Notes: generated from the letters alone by a model not told the origin. 64,000 nt of DNA from an uncultured Bacteroidales bacterium (GCA_934693135.1 CAKUVA010000007.1:11962-75961), one strand, 5' to 3'; shown: positions 8,536 through 18,648, numbered from the stretch's first letter. Program-made: numbers and translations.

Positions 8536-9363
8536 CTATAGTACTTCTACCAATAATAAATAAAGGGCTCCTACTGGCATTGCCATTAGTGTACTGTCGA
8601 ATCTGTCCAGCATTCCACCATGTCCAGGTATAATCGTCCCAGAATCCTTCACACCATAACAACGTTTCCACTGTGATTCGAAAAGATCTCCATAAACACC
8701 AGCCACGTCCATCAAAACAGCAAGGACAATCGTATGAAGCAAACTTATTTCCAAAGACATGGTATATTTCATAACTACTGCTGAAAGCACTGAACAGAAC
8801 ATGCCACCCCAGAATCCAACCCATGTTTTCTTAGGAGATATCGCAGGAAAAAGCTTTTTATCGAATTTCTTGCCAATAGTACATCCGAAAACAAAGCCTC
8901 CAATATCAGAACTCCAAATGATTATGAAGAAACAAAGTAAGACAATTCCACTAAACTCATTGTCAAAAAAAACAATAAGATTCGAAAGTGAAAGTGGTGT
9001 AGCTATATATAAAATACCAGTATATATGTCTGAAAACTTCCCGAATTCCGCCTTATCCTTTACATACAATGAGTTGATCATTACAACCATCATCGGGAGT
9101 ATCGCGATGCTGATATACTTTGCAGGAATATCATAAGCGCACACAAAAAATATCAAGAGAAACAATGTCACAGCCGATACCATGGCAAGGATTCTTGAAA
9201 AACGATACCTGTCTTTCATAGTAATCGTGAAGAATTCATTCATCATCACAACCATTATGAATATTACAAGAGCCGCAAACAGAAATTTATTTATCAGAAG
9301 TCCGGCCAACATCATAATGATGAAGCCGGTTCCTGATATAGTTCTCAATACGGTGTTGTTCAT
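8536..9363 (-). CDS. cdsA: Phosphatidate cytidylyltransferase
   Basis: A 275-residue polytopic inner-membrane enzyme that makes CDP-diacylglycerol from phosphatidate and CTP, the branch point of phospholipid synthesis. About seven or eight hydrophobic segments are visible. The family signature is present near the C-terminus as SQWKRCYGVKDSGTIIPGHG followed by GMLDRFDS, and SPKKTWVGFWGG appears upstream. It is 34 bases downstream of ftsH and upstream of psd on the same strand. This is a typical Bacteroidetes order and groups membrane protein quality control with lipid supply. Confidence 0.95.
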   Translation of the reverse strand: MNNTVLRTISGTGFIIMMLAGLLINKFLFAALVIFIMVVMMNEFFTITMKDRYRFSRILAMVSAVTLFLLIFFVCAYDIPAKYISIAILPMMVVMINSLYVKDKAEFGKFSDIYTGILYIATPLSLSNLIVFFDNEFSGIVLLCFFIIIWSSDIGGFVFGCTIGKKFDKKLFPAISPKKTWVGFWGGMFCSVLSAVVMKYTMSLEISLLHTIVLAVLMDVAGVYGDLFESQWKRCYGVKDSGTIIPGHGGMLDRFDSTLMAMPVGALYLLLVEVL

Positions 9364-9397
9364 ATAGTTTCAGTTTAGTACACAATTTGGAACAAAA

Positions 9398-11380
9398 CTA
9401 CTCGGAAGTACTCCCTGATGGTTCATCCACCTGATCTTCTGGAGTCTGATCTCCAGCATCCGGTTTGACTTTCGGTCCAAGAATTCTCTCAACATCTTCC
9501 GCAAAAATGACTTCCTTTTCCAAGAGAAGAGCAGCCATCTGCAGGAATCCTTCTTTATGGTCTGTTAGAATTTTAAACGTCCTGTCATGAATCATCTGGA
9601 CAATATTCTTCACTTCCTCATCTATAAGCTCGGCTGTCTTCTCGCTGAAAGGCTTGGTTAGGTCATATCCACGTGAACCTGTAGAGTCATAGAATGATAC
9701 AGCTCCAACCTTATCACTCATACCATAGTATTTAACCATACCATAAGCCATCTGCGTCAGTTTCTCCAAATCGTTCTGAGCACCAGTGGAAGGTTCACCA
9801 TTGACTATCTCTTCCGCAACACGTCCTCCGATAAGAGAACACATCTCATCAATCATCTGGGATTTTGTCCAAAGCTTTCTTTCCTCAGGAAGATACCATG
9901 CCGCACCAAGAGCCGATCCTCTCGGTATCAATGTTACTTTGAACAAAGGATTGGCATAAGGAAGAAGCCAACTTACAGTAGCATGACCGGCCTCGTGATG
10001 AGCGATAGATTTCTTTTCAACAGGAGTGATGATATCAGCCTTACGCTCAAGACCTCCAATAATTCTGTCTACAGCATCCAAAAAATCCTGTCTGTCAATC
10101 TCAACCTTGTTCTTTCTTGCTGCAGTAAGAGCTGCCTCATTGCACACATTAGCGATATCAGCTCCGGAAAAGCCTGGAGTATGTTTCGCCATGAATTCAA
10201 CATCAAAATTCTTTTCAAGTTTTAGTCCCTTTATGTGCACCTTGAATATCTCAACTCTCTCTTTGAGCTCTGGAAGGTCGACATGAATTTGTCTGTCGAA
10301 ACGTCCAGCACGAAGAAGAGCTTTATCAAGAATATCAGCGCGATTTGTTGCAGCAAGGATAATAACACCTGAATTCGTGTCAAATCCATCCATTTCCGTA
10401 AGAAGCTGGTTCAATGTATTTTCACGCTCATCATTAGATGAGAACCCAACATTCTTACCCCTTGCACGACCAACAGCATCAATCTCATCAATGAATACTA
10501 TGCACGGAGCTTTCTCTTTCGCCTGACGGAACAAATCTCTCACTCTCGATGCACCAACTCCCACGAACATTTCCACGAAATCTGAACCAGAAATGGAAAA
10601 GAACGGAACATTAGCTTCACCAGCGACAGCCTTAGCCAAAAGAGTCTTTCCAGTACCAGGAGGACCTACGAGCAGAGCGCCCTTCGGGATCTTTCCGCCA
10701 AGAGCAGTATATTTCTTAGGATTCTTTAGAAAATCTACGATTTCCATAACCTCATCCTTTGCACCATATAATCCAGCTACATCTTTGAAAGTTACCTTGA
10801 CACTATCCTTATCAGCAAGCTTTCCAGTAGATTTTCCTACACTGAATATTCCACCTTGACCGCCAGCCCCACCAGCTCCCATATTTCTGTTGAATCCTCG
10901 AAACATGAAGAACCACATTGCCAAAAGAAGAATAGGGAATAAGAACCAATTTATAAGCTGTCCCCAAATCTTGTCATCATTCTCCATTATGACCTTGAAC
11001 TGCTCATCCGCAGGCAAGGCCGCATTGAGTGCTCCAAATTCTTCTTCAGGATTAAACGCGCCAGATACATAAAACCAAAAATGCGGAGATGAAGATGGAA
11101 TCCGGCCATTAAATTTTTCTCCATACTTGGCCAGTCTATCAGGTCTAATAGTTACGTCACCTTTAAAATCATTACGAACGTATACAATATCCTTAACATC
11201 ACCAGCCTGCACCATGGTTTTAACATCTGCCCACTCTACTTTCTGTGGATTACTCCCAGGGTTACTGAAAAGCATCCATACAATCCCAGCAATTATAAGA
11301 ATATACAACCATGATAGTCCGAGATTAACCGTAACTATCTTTCGCTTCGGCTGTTTGCTATTATTCGACTTTTTTGTCAT
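9398..11380 (-). CDS. ftsH: ATP-dependent zinc metalloprotease FtsH
   Basis: A 660-residue membrane-anchored AAA+ protease that extracts and degrades membrane and regulatory proteins. Two membrane helices flank a periplasmic domain (about residues 22-39 and 142-160). A Gly-rich linker leads to the AAA domain, with Walker A GPPGTGKT at 239-246, Walker B FIDEID at 296-301 and the arginine-finger region [10 protein letters not shown] near 356-365. The zinc site HEAGH is at 462-466. The C-terminal tail is acidic and disordered. It is 12 bases downstream of rsfS and 34 bases upstream of cdsA. All catalytic motifs are intact. Confidence 0.98.
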   Translation of the reverse strand: MTKKSNNSKQPKRKIVTVNLGLSWLYILIIAGIVWMLFSNPGSNPQKVEWADVKTMVQAGDVKDIVYVRNDFKGDVTIRPDRLAKYGEKFNGRIPSSSPHFWFYVSGAFNPEEEFGALNAALPADEQFKVIMENDDKIWGQLINWFLFPILLLAMWFFMFRGFNRNMGAGGAGGQGGIFSVGKSTGKLADKDSVKVTFKDVAGLYGAKDEVMEIVDFLKNPKKYTALGGKIPKGALLVGPPGTGKTLLAKAVAGEANVPFFSISGSDFVEMFVGVGASRVRDLFRQAKEKAPCIVFIDEIDAVGRARGKNVGFSSNDERENTLNQLLTEMDGFDTNSGVIILAATNRADILDKALLRAGRFDRQIHVDLPELKERVEIFKVHIKGLKLEKNFDVEFMAKHTPGFSGADIANVCNEAALTAARKNKVEIDRQDFLDAVDRIIGGLERKADIITPVEKKSIAHHEAGHATVSWLLPYANPLFKVTLIPRGSALGAAWYLPEERKLWTKSQMIDEMCSLIGGRVAEEIVNGEPSTGAQNDLEKLTQMAYGMVKYYGMSDKVGAVSFYDSTGSRGYDLTKPFSEKTAELIDEEVKNIVQMIHDRTFKILTDHKEGFLQMAALLLEKEVIFAEDVERILGPKVKPDAGDQTPEDQVDEPSGSTSE

Positions 11381-11392
11381 CAGAGTGTTAAT

Positions 11393-11854
11393 TTATAAAG
11401 AATCCGGACCGTTTTCTCTCTTTTTAGCACGTCGTGCGGAAGCTCTTACCTTAGATACAGCCTTCGGTTTCACGCGCCTTGTAGATGTAGCCTCTTCAAC
11501 TATAGGCTCATCAGTATATTCGACTCTTTCAGCATCTGCCCAAAGGTCCTCTAATCTATAAAATTCACGATACTGTGTAAGGAAAACATGAACAACTACA
11601 TCACCGAAATCAAGAATAATCCAAAAATCATTCTCAAGACCCTGCATACGAAGTACCTTACGTCCGCATTTTTCCTGCATTCTGACTATGATATTGTCCG
11701 CAATCGCTGCTACAGCCGTCGTAGAATCCGCATTGCAAACGACGAAATAATCTGAAATTGCCGTTCCAATCGATCTTAGGTCAAGAGAAACAACCCCTTG
11801 CCCCTTCTTCTCCAGCATCGCGTCTGTTATTACTTTAAGAACATTTTTTTCCAT
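11393..11854 (-). CDS. rsfS: Ribosomal silencing factor RsfS with a basic C-terminal tail
   Basis: A 153-residue protein. RsfS binds ribosomal protein uL14 and blocks subunit joining when nutrients are scarce. The DUF143 core covers roughly residues 1-115, with DYFVVCNADSTTAVAAIAD, LRMQGLENDFWIILDFGDVVVHVF and YREFYRLEDLWADA. The last 35 or so residues are rich in Arg and Lys (RRVKPKAVSKVRASARRAKK), which goes beyond the usual 110-120 residue length and suggests RNA contact. It opens the run rsfS-ftsH-cdsA-psd and is divergent from birA across a 94-base gap. Confidence 0.93.
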   Translation of the reverse strand: MEKNVLKVITDAMLEKKGQGVVSLDLRSIGTAISDYFVVCNADSTTAVAAIADNIIVRMQEKCGRKVLRMQGLENDFWIILDFGDVVVHVFLTQYREFYRLEDLWADAERVEYTDEPIVEEATSTRRVKPKAVSKVRASARRAKKRENGPDSL

Positions 11855-11933
11855 CTGAAAAGGAATTTATAAATTTATCATCAAAATATAATAAACTATA
11901 TTTTTAAATGCTTACTTTCGTTGTCACATTATG

Positions 11934-11941
11934 CAAATATA
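11934..11941 (-). promoter_or_regulatory. -7 box of the rsfS-ftsH operon
   Basis: The minus strand reads TATATTTG, a full TAnnTTTG match, about 80 bases before rsfS and just in front of the divergent birA start. The best TTTG upstream is 23 bases away inside birA, longer than the usual 19-20. Confidence 0.5.
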
Positions 11942-11948
11942 GTGAAAG

Positions 11949-12737
11949 ATGACGAATAATACATCAAAAATCAGTCCAATGAATACAGAAATGTCCTTAA
12001 CGTGGTTCGACAGCATCGATTCAACCAATTCTGAAGCAGCAAGAAGGATTTCCAACATTGACAAAATGGCAGTCTTCGCAGCAAAATATCAGACGGCAGG
12101 ACGCGGACAACGCGGAAATAAATGGCTCAGTAAGGCAGGAGACAATCTAACTTTCTCGATAGCACTCCAGCTTGGGAATGAAGCTCTGCCGAAAATTACT
12201 CCTAAAGAACAATTCTATATAAGCATAATCACTACGTTGGCAATATGCGACTACTTAAGACATTGTGGAATCCATCCTTTAATAAAATGGCCGAATGACA
12301 TATATGTAAAGAACAAAAAAATATGTGGAATATTGATTGAAAATCAACTTTCCGGGAATAAAGTCAGTTCGAGCATAATCGGAATCGGACTAAATCTAAA
12401 TCAGACAGAATTTGCTCCAGAACTAATGAACCCCACATCAATTGCACTCCTCACCAGCACAAAAACAACCCCGGAGCATGCTTTGGACACTTTTTTGCCA
12501 TTTTTCATAAAAAGACTTGACGCTCTTTCTAATGCATACGGGAAGTCAAACGCATTTAAAGAATTCCAACAACTCATGTACCGAAAAGATAGCTCATATC
12601 CTTACAGAGATTGTCTTTCCGGCAAAGAATTTATCGGAAAAATTAAAGGCATTTCCGCAGAAGGTTTTCTTCTTATGGAAATGCCCGACAAATCTATACA
12701 AAGCTTCTCCTTCAAGGAGATAAGCTACATAATCTAA
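11949..12737 (+). CDS. birA: Biotin--[acetyl-CoA-carboxylase] ligase
   Basis: A 262-residue cytosolic enzyme that makes biotinyl-AMP and attaches biotin to the lysine of carboxyl-carrier proteins. The biotin/ATP loop TAGRGQRGNKWLS is at about residues 53-65. The catalytic KWPNDIYVKNKKICGILIE stretch and the IGIGLNLNQ segment follow. A short C-terminal SH3-like domain ends the protein. There is no N-terminal helix-turn-helix, so this is a ligase only, not the biotin-operon repressor type. Its stop overlaps the stop of the convergent rpe by four bases. Confidence 0.95.
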   Translation: MTNNTSKISPMNTEMSLTWFDSIDSTNSEAARRISNIDKMAVFAAKYQTAGRGQRGNKWLSKAGDNLTFSIALQLGNEALPKITPKEQFYISIITTLAICDYLRHCGIHPLIKWPNDIYVKNKKICGILIENQLSGNKVSSSIIGIGLNLNQTEFAPELMNPTSIALLTSTKTTPEHALDTFLPFFIKRLDALSNAYGKSNAFKEFQQLMYRKDSSYPYRDCLSGKEFIGKIKGISAEGFLLMEMPDKSIQSFSFKEISYII

Positions 12738-13384
12738 CCTCTCATTTCAGATATAGCCTTCACAGGATCCGGTGCCTTGAATACCGAACTTCCAGCAACA
12801 AGAATTGACGCCCCTGATTTGCCAAGTCTTAATGCATTAGCAGGAGAGACACCTCCATCTACTTCGATTTCACATGAAGCCCCAATCCTGTCAATCTCTT
12901 TTTTAACTGCACTAATTCTACTATATGATTCTTCTATGAACTTCTGTCCTCCAAATCCGGCAAATACAGACATAATGAGAATGTAATCAGCTTTATTCAC
13001 ATACGGAAATACATCTTCGATTGGCACATCAGGATTCACAGCAAGCCCAGCCTTGACACCTAAAGCCTTAATTTTACAGAGCAAATCTCCTGCATCAATA
13101 CCTTCTAAGCGAGCAGCCTCCAGATGAAAACTAATCATAGATGCCCCTACCTTTGCAAAACGCTCAAAGTATTTCTCAGGATGTACAATCATAAGATGCA
13201 CATCCATCGGCTTTTCCGCAATCTTTGAAATAGCTTCGACAACTGGAAATCCATATGATATATTCGGGACAAAACTTCCATCCATTATATCAAGATGAAA
13301 AATATCCGCATTATTATTTACCATCTGCACGTCCTTTTCCAAGTGCAAGAAATCTGCAGAAAGCATTGATGGGGCTATCTTCAT
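12734..13384 (-). CDS. rpe: Ribulose-phosphate 3-epimerase
   Basis: A 216-residue TIM-barrel enzyme that interconverts ribulose 5-phosphate and xylulose 5-phosphate in the pentose phosphate pathway. Family motifs run in order: KIAPSMLSADFLHLEKDV, HLDIMDGSFVPNISYG with the metal-binding His and Asp, VHLMIVHPEKY, IMSVFAGFGGQKFIEESY and the closing IEVDGGVSPANA plus ILVAGSSVFK. The ATG shares one base with the stop of pepD (TAATG), which implies translational coupling. Nothing is missing from the active site. Confidence 0.97.
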   Translation of the reverse strand: MKIAPSMLSADFLHLEKDVQMVNNNADIFHLDIMDGSFVPNISYGFPVVEAISKIAEKPMDVHLMIVHPEKYFERFAKVGASMISFHLEAARLEGIDAGDLLCKIKALGVKAGLAVNPDVPIEDVFPYVNKADYILIMSVFAGFGGQKFIEESYSRISAVKKEIDRIGASCEIEVDGGVSPANALRLGKSGASILVAGSSVFKAPDPVKAISEMRG

Positions 13385-14811
13385 TATCTGAAATTAGTTA
13401 CAATATCAACAAGTAATTTCACAAACTTTTCGTTAGAAGCCAAATCCAATCTCTCTCCTGGGGCATGAACACCTCTGAGAGTCGGTCCAAACGAAACCAT
13501 GTCAAGATATGGGAACTTTTCCAAGAAAAGACCACACTCAAGACCAGCATGAATAGCCTTCACTTCAGGCTCCTGCCCAAACAATCTCTTATAAGACTCC
13601 ACAGACTCCTTAAGGATATTAGAATTCATGTTCGGAGCCCAACCCGGATACGGGTCTGAATGAGTCACTTCAGCACCTGCAAGTAAGAAGGCGGCCTCGA
13701 CTTTCTGTGCCATAAATGCCTTTTCTGATTCCGTAGAACTTCTCTGACTCGTCAATATCGTAATTTCTCCTGGGGCTGTCATCTTGATAGCAGCGAGATT
13801 AGTGGAGGTCTCCACAAGTCCAGGTATGTCCTGGCTCATCGCTAAAACACCATGATTTACAGCCATCAATGAAAGCAACATGCGTCTCGTAACGTCAGAT
13901 TCGACAGGCAAAGCAGAAATTTCACAACGACACGACGTGAACTTGACATTGGGGTCTGTATTATGGAACTCATTCCTAACATCTTTTCCGAACGACTCAA
14001 ATGCTGATATGACAGAATCAACTTCTGAAACAGGAACGTATATAACAGCTTCAGCCTCCCTGGCAATAGCATTACGCTTATTTCCGCCACGAAGAGAGAC
14101 AAGTTGAAACCTTCCCATTTCAGAATAAAGGAAACGAACCAGTATTTGCACAGCATTAGCTCTCTCCTTGTTGATATCATCACCACTGTGTCCTCCGATT
14201 GCATCCGAAATATTTAGGCAGATAGCAACAGACCCTTGACGTACATCTTCTGTTTTATATCGGAACACAGCTGTTGTATCAATACCCCCCGCACATCCAA
14301 CAAAAAGCTGCCCCTCATCCTCAGAATCCAGATTTATCAATGTCTTTGCATCGAAGAATCCTGGTTTCATAGCCATAGCACCATCCATTCCTGTCTCTTC
14401 AGAGATAGTGAAAACACCCTCAATTTTACCCATAGGGAGATTACTTGATAGCAAAGCAAGTGTCGCAGCGACACCAATACCATCATCTGCACCAAGTGTA
14501 GTATTCCTGGCTATCATCCATCCATCCTCTATAACATACTCTATAGGATCTTTTGTAAAATCATGGTTATAGCCAGAAGATTTCTCACAAACCATGTCCT
14601 GATGGCTCTGAAGCGCGATCGCAGGAACATTCTCTTTGCCCACAGATGCTTTCCTAATTATAACAACATTTCCAATTTCATCTCGCCTGGCCTCAAGACC
14701 ATGCTTTGCTGCGAAATTGAGAAGGAACTCTGTCATTTTTTCCTCATGACCAGACTCCCGCGGGATCTTTGTAATCTCGCGGAAAATTTCAAGAACTGAA
14801 TTTGGATCCAT
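13384..14811 (-). CDS. pepD: Aminoacyl-histidine dipeptidase (Xaa-His dipeptidase)
   Basis: A 475-residue cytosolic M20-family metallopeptidase that splits dipeptides, classically Xaa-His. Metal-ligand motifs of the family are in order: ALQSHQDMVCE (His and Asp), NTTLGADDGIGVA, ISEETGMDGA (general-base Glu and metal Glu), NLDSEDEGQLFVGCAGG, and the C-terminal AIHAGLECGLF with FGPTLRGVHAPGERL. Length is standard for PepD. It lies 24 bases after dnaA and overlaps rpe by one base, so the three may form one transcript. Confidence 0.95.
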   Translation of the reverse strand: MDPNSVLEIFREITKIPRESGHEEKMTEFLLNFAAKHGLEARRDEIGNVVIIRKASVGKENVPAIALQSHQDMVCEKSSGYNHDFTKDPIEYVIEDGWMIARNTTLGADDGIGVAATLALLSSNLPMGKIEGVFTISEETGMDGAMAMKPGFFDAKTLINLDSEDEGQLFVGCAGGIDTTAVFRYKTEDVRQGSVAICLNISDAIGGHSGDDINKERANAVQILVRFLYSEMGRFQLVSLRGGNKRNAIAREAEAVIYVPVSEVDSVISAFESFGKDVRNEFHNTDPNVKFTSCRCEISALPVESDVTRRMLLSLMAVNHGVLAMSQDIPGLVETSTNLAAIKMTAPGEITILTSQRSSTESEKAFMAQKVEAAFLLAGAEVTHSDPYPGWAPNMNSNILKESVESYKRLFGQEPEVKAIHAGLECGLFLEKFPYLDMVSFGPTLRGVHAPGERLDLASNEKFVKLLVDIVTNFR

Positions 14812-14835
14812 AATTATTATGTTTTCTGCTTTTGA

Positions 14836-16254
14836 TTATCTCGCAGGAACAAGCATCTTCTCTATGTCAGAAACATATTGCTTGAACATCTTGTCCGTTG
14901 CCATAAGGTCTGACACCGTAGAACATGCATGCATCACTGTCGCATGATCTTTCCCTCCAAGTTCCGCGCCAATCATAGAAAGAGAGCATCCAACCTTGCT
15001 TCTACACATATACATAGCGATCTGTCTTGCCTGTACAATCTGTCTCTTACGGGACTTAGAAATCAATGTCTCTTTCGTAATATTAAAATATTCACAAACA
15101 GTCTTCTGAATCTTTCCAATCGTCACTTCAGATTTATCCTCACCGACAATCTTGCCTGTTATTCTTTCAGCAAGCTCTACGGTCATTTCCTTATGAATCA
15201 ATGTAGCATGAGCTATGAGAGATATGAGAGCACCCTCAAGTTCCCTAAAGTTGGATTTGATTCTGGTCGCAAGATACACTAACACCTCTTCACTAACAGT
15301 CACGCCCTCACGAAAACTTCTCGATTTCAACATTTCAAGCCGCGTAGCATACGATGGTCTCTGTAACTCAACTGACAATCCCCACTTCAAACGGGATAAA
15401 AGACGCTCCTCAAAATTCTGAAGATCAGCAGGAGCACGATCTGACGTAAAGATGAGCTGTTTACCATTTTCATGAAGATGATTGAATACATTAAAGAATG
15501 CATTCTGCGACCCAGGACCTATAAGATCCTGAATATCATCCACTATAAGCACATCTATTTTCTGATAGAATGCCATGAAATCAGTTAGCTTGTTCCTAAC
15601 ATTAACAGCATCCATATACTGCGTCTTGAACTCGTTTCCTGTAACATATAGGACTACGAGGTCAGGATATTTCTCTTTAATCGCAATTCCGATAGCCTGT
15701 GAAAGATGAGTTTTTCCAAGACCTGGGCCACCAAAAAGGAATAACGGATTGAACGGAGTATTACCTGGTGCAGATGAGATACTCTCCCCTGCTGTGATAC
15801 CCATCTTATTGCACTCTCCTGTGACAAGATTGCTAAAACAATATACAGGATTAAGACGAGGATTCACTTGAATCTTTCTAAGTCCAGGAAATACAAACGG
15901 ACCTGGATTCCCTCCAGTAGGATATGTATTAACAGATATGGTCTTATTCACCGGAGTTGCAACAGGTGAAGCCGGGAATGTCATAGGAGGCTGAACCCGA
16001 ACCGGACATACAGTATATACGAGTTTCGCCTCCGGACCAATCACTCGTCTCAATGTTTTCTTAAGTACATCGAGATAGATATCTTCAAGATATTTTCTAT
16101 AAAAGTCAGAAGGAACCTCTATAGTTAATGTTGTATTCTGAAAAGATATAGGTTTAAGGGGCTTGAACCACTGCGAAAACTTCTGAGGTTCTACAATCGC
16201 AGATATAATCCTCAGACATTCGTTCCATATTTCAGTGTGTTTGGCCTGTTCCAT
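14836..16254 (-). CDS. dnaA: Chromosomal replication initiator protein DnaA
   Basis: A 472-residue AAA+ protein that opens the replication origin. The ATG at 16254 is chosen because it starts MEQAKHTEIWNECLRIISA, aligned with the family N-terminus; the frame extends 20 codons upstream without any homology-like sequence. Domain I is followed by a short proline-rich linker, then the AAA domain with Walker A GGPGLGKT (about 175-182), Walker B VLIVDDIQDL and the sensor segment. The C-terminal DNA-binding domain carries the DnaA signature GGKDHATVMHACSTV. Upstream is an AT-rich gap without clear DnaA boxes, so the origin may lie elsewhere. Confidence 0.97.
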   Translation of the reverse strand: MEQAKHTEIWNECLRIISAIVEPQKFSQWFKPLKPISFQNTTLTIEVPSDFYRKYLEDIYLDVLKKTLRRVIGPEAKLVYTVCPVRVQPPMTFPASPVATPVNKTISVNTYPTGGNPGPFVFPGLRKIQVNPRLNPVYCFSNLVTGECNKMGITAGESISSAPGNTPFNPLFLFGGPGLGKTHLSQAIGIAIKEKYPDLVVLYVTGNEFKTQYMDAVNVRNKLTDFMAFYQKIDVLIVDDIQDLIGPGSQNAFFNVFNHLHENGKQLIFTSDRAPADLQNFEERLLSRLKWGLSVELQRPSYATRLEMLKSRSFREGVTVSEEVLVYLATRIKSNFRELEGALISLIAHATLIHKEMTVELAERITGKIVGEDKSEVTIGKIQKTVCEYFNITKETLISKSRKRQIVQARQIAMYMCRSKVGCSLSMIGAELGGKDHATVMHACSTVSDLMATDKMFKQYVSDIEKMLVPAR

Positions 16255-16552
16255 AAGTCGTCGAAAAAAGCACCGGAGAATTAAGAGTCCATCTCTCTTC
16301 CGATGCTTTTGCAAATATGGAGGAAAAAAAATTAATAAAAAATCTGTTTTCCTATTGTATATTTCAATATTTTTTCTCTTAACTTCGTTTTAAAAAAGCT
16401 TAAACGGTATTTTTATAACTTATTATTAATAAGCTACTTACAAAACCAATCCTTGCATAAAATAATTTCAAACGACGTTTTCAATTTTAAAAAATTCTAA
16501 ATTAAATTCATTCTCTCCAAGACTGATTATAAGCTATTTGTAAGCATTATCA
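16255..16552. other. AT-rich intergenic region upstream of dnaA
   Basis: About 300 very AT-rich bases separate dnaA from the MCE gene, both on the minus strand. A 15-base near-perfect palindrome (CTTATTATTAATAAG, around 16420-16434) and the upstream sequence of dnaA are the only structures I see. I found no match to the DnaA box TTATCCACA, so an origin is not claimed. It most likely holds the dnaA promoter; the best -7 candidate is CATATTTG, one base off consensus, about 60 bases before the ATG. Confidence 0.4.
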
Positions 16553-17464
16553 TCAGAATACTTTTATACGTATATATTTCTTCGGATTATTCTCAATTTT
16601 GTTAACAAGTCTGTTAATATCTTTAACAAGAGAGTCCAAGGAATCATACATTTCATCATCATTGACAAGCTTACCAATCGAGCCATCGGTCGAATTTAAG
16701 CTATCGACAAGTTTCTGCAAGGCAGTAGCAAGATCATTTATATTAACATTACCAAGGCCGTCTGCAACATTGCAAATTCCATCCATGGCTGAATCAGCCT
16801 TAGCACTCACAGAAGCCAGACGTTCAGAAACCATCTTGAAATTCATAACAAGAGAGTCTATTTCATTAGATCTACCTGCCAATGTTCCTGCCACCGTATC
16901 CGTATGTAATAATGTAGAATTCAAATGATGTACAGCAGATTTTACCTCGTTCTCGTCAATTCCATCAAGAACACGATCCAAAGATGCACTTGCTGCACTG
17001 AGGCTATCTATGGCATTTGACACTTTTGCAATGAGTGGTCCAATCTGATTTGTTAGAGAACTTACCATATCCGGAGCATAAGACGCCTCTAATTCAGCCT
17101 TGCCTTTTACAACCGCACTGGACTGCCCGTAATCAAGACGAATTCCTTTTCCTCCCATAAGATCAACACTGAATATGGTCATTTTGGTATCCAATGGTAT
17201 CTTGAAATCTTTCATGACAGTACATGATACATCAAACATATCAGTCGTAGGGTTGTACCTAACATCGGATACAGTTCCTGCCTTGAACCCCTTTACATAT
17301 ACAGGATTTGAAACAACCAAGCCCTCAATATTATGATAATGCGACGTTATAATGGTCTGGCGACCGAAGATATCCTCTCCGCGCAGGTAGTTCAAGACCA
17401 GGAATCCCGTAATCAGAACAGATGCTATAAAAATACCAATTCTTGTTTCTCTACTTAATTTCAT
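16553..17464 (-). CDS. MCE-domain lipid transport protein (MlaD family)
   Basis: A 303-residue protein with one N-terminal membrane anchor (residues about 8-25, IGIFIASVLITGFLVLNYL). One MCE domain follows (about 35-115, with GLVVSNPVYVKGFKAGTVSDVRY and MGGKGIRLDYG). The remaining C-terminal part, about 180 residues, is helical and Ser/Asp/Asn-rich with heptad-like spacing. MCE proteins form hexameric rings or tubes that carry phospholipids between the two membranes. The ATPase and permease partners are not in the window. It lies 11 bases after the amidase gene, a pairing common in Bacteroidetes. Confidence 0.88.
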   Translation of the reverse strand: MKLSRETRIGIFIASVLITGFLVLNYLRGEDIFGRQTIITSHYHNIEGLVVSNPVYVKGFKAGTVSDVRYNPTTDMFDVSCTVMKDFKIPLDTKMTIFSVDLMGGKGIRLDYGQSSAVVKGKAELEASYAPDMVSSLTNQIGPLIAKVSNAIDSLSAASASLDRVLDGIDENEVKSAVHHLNSTLLHTDTVAGTLAGRSNEIDSLVMNFKMVSERLASVSAKADSAMDGICNVADGLGNVNINDLATALQKLVDSLNSTDGSIGKLVNDDEMYDSLDSLVKDINRLVNKIENNPKKYIRIKVF

Positions 17465-17475
17465 TATGATTCATT

Positions 17476-18570
17476 TTATTTTAATCTTGTTACCATATTT
17501 CCATCCACCTCTACAAGAAATGCCCCAGGAAACTTTTTCTTTATTTCATTGAAAGATTGCTCGCTTTCCTCACGAGTATCCGATATACCTATAATATATT
17601 TATATAAATTGCCATTTCTAAGCTTAAGCACAGAATAACCTTTGAAAAAAGAATCCGCTGAATTCATATCCTTGGCTGATGCTAAAACTTGAACCCCATA
17701 ACTATGGCTTGCTGGAACAGCTTTTGACGACGAAGCATTAACACTACTATCATATCTCTTCTTGAATACTGCAAAAGCATTGAAAATATCCTTGGCAATC
17801 GCATCTCTTCCCTCTTCTGAACGTAAGACAGCTAAATCTGTCGAGTTTGACATAAATCCAACTTCTATCAGAGCAGCTGGCATAGCAGTCTTCCAAAGCA
17901 CATAGAATGGATCCTGCCAAATTCCACGGCTATTACGCATTGGGCCGGGAGACATTGCATGCTCAACATCCTCGGCAAACAGAAGACTCTGCTCCAAATG
18001 TGCATTCTGCATCAAATTAAAAAAAATGAAAGACTCCGGATCAGATGGATTAAAACCTTGATATTTAGTAGAATAGTCATCTTCCAGCATAATCACAGAG
18101 TTTTCTCTCTTGCACACATCCATATTATACGCAAAAAGATCTCGATTTTTGTTTGAAGACTGTCCAAGAACGTGGATTGAATAGCCATTAGCTGCTGTCG
18201 ATGCTGCCATGTTCACATGTATGGATATAAACAAGTCAGCATTATTTTTATTGGCTATTTCGGCTCTTCCGGCAAGAGGGATAAACACATCAGTGCTACG
18301 TGTCATAATAACTTTCACATCAGGATATTGTGATTTTATCTTGGAAGACAATTTTGCTGCTATATCAAGAGCAATCTTGCTTTCATGTGTTTTCTTATCC
18401 TTACTGACGCATCCGGGATCATTTCCTCCATGCCCAGGATCAATGCAAACTGTCTTAAGGCCAAACTTTCCATTACCTGCCGCCACAGCGACCTCCGAAG
18501 TAGTTCCAATAAACCATGTCAATGCTGCAGCAATGACAATGTTGATAATATGAGTTTGCGTATGTTTCAA
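17476..18570 (-). CDS. N-acetylmuramoyl-L-alanine amidase with C-terminal SPOR-like domain
   Basis: An exported zinc amidase (Amidase_3) that cuts the bond between MurNAc and L-Ala in peptidoglycan. The catalytic domain begins TVCIDPGHGGNDPGC and continues with ESKIALDIAAKL, VIMTRSTDVFIPLAGR, DLFISIHVN and AALIEVGFMSN, which supply the zinc and catalytic residues. The last 80 residues resemble a SPOR domain that binds denuded glycan at the septum (YGVQVLASAKD to FLVEVDG). No ATG is available. I prefer the TTG at 18570, because the longer GTG start at 18621 lies between the -33 and -7 boxes of its promoter and the TTG gives a compact signal peptide. If GTG is used the protein has 17 more residues. 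Confidence 0.9.
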   Translation of the reverse strand: MKHTQTHIINIVIAAALTWFIGTTSEVAVAAGNGKFGLKTVCIDPGHGGNDPGCVSKDKKTHESKIALDIAAKLSSKIKSQYPDVKVIMTRSTDVFIPLAGRAEIANKNNADLFISIHVNMAASTAANGYSIHVLGQSSNKNRDLFAYNMDVCKRENSVIMLEDDYSTKYQGFNPSDPESFIFFNLMQNAHLEQSLLFAEDVEHAMSPGPMRNSRGIWQDPFYVLWKTAMPAALIEVGFMSNSTDLAVLRSEEGRDAIAKDIFNAFAVFKKRYDSSVNASSSKAVPASHSYGVQVLASAKDMNSADSFFKGYSVLKLRNGNLYKYIIGISDTREESEQSFNEIKKKFPGAFLVEVDGNMVTRLK

Positions 18571-18586
18571 AATGGCGTTATATTTG
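18555..18586 (+). promoter_or_regulatory. lptD promoter, overlapping the amidase promoter
   Basis: TTTG (18555-18558) is followed after 20 bases by TATATTTG (18579-18586), a full consensus match. It points to lptD, whose start codon is 63 bases further on, and it covers the first codons of the divergent amidase gene. Confidence 0.7.
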
Positions 18587-18593
18587 TATTTTG

Positions 18594-18624
18594 CAAAAAT
18601 ACGAAATTTTGCTGTAAACACAGA
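18594..18624 (-). promoter_or_regulatory. Amidase-MCE promoter
   Basis: On the minus strand TCTG (18624-18621) and TATTTTTG (18601-18594) are 19 bases apart. Transcription would start near 18587, giving a leader of roughly 17 bases to the TTG start. It is back to back with the lptD promoter. Confidence 0.6.
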
Positions 18625-18648
18625 AGCAGTTTTAATTTATTCTGACAA

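Noticed and set aside
16255..16552. Replication origin beside dnaA
   Set aside because: The gap is AT-rich, but no DnaA box close to TTATCCACA was found. A single TTATCCACA at about 61434 lies inside the AAA-nuclease gene and is isolated.
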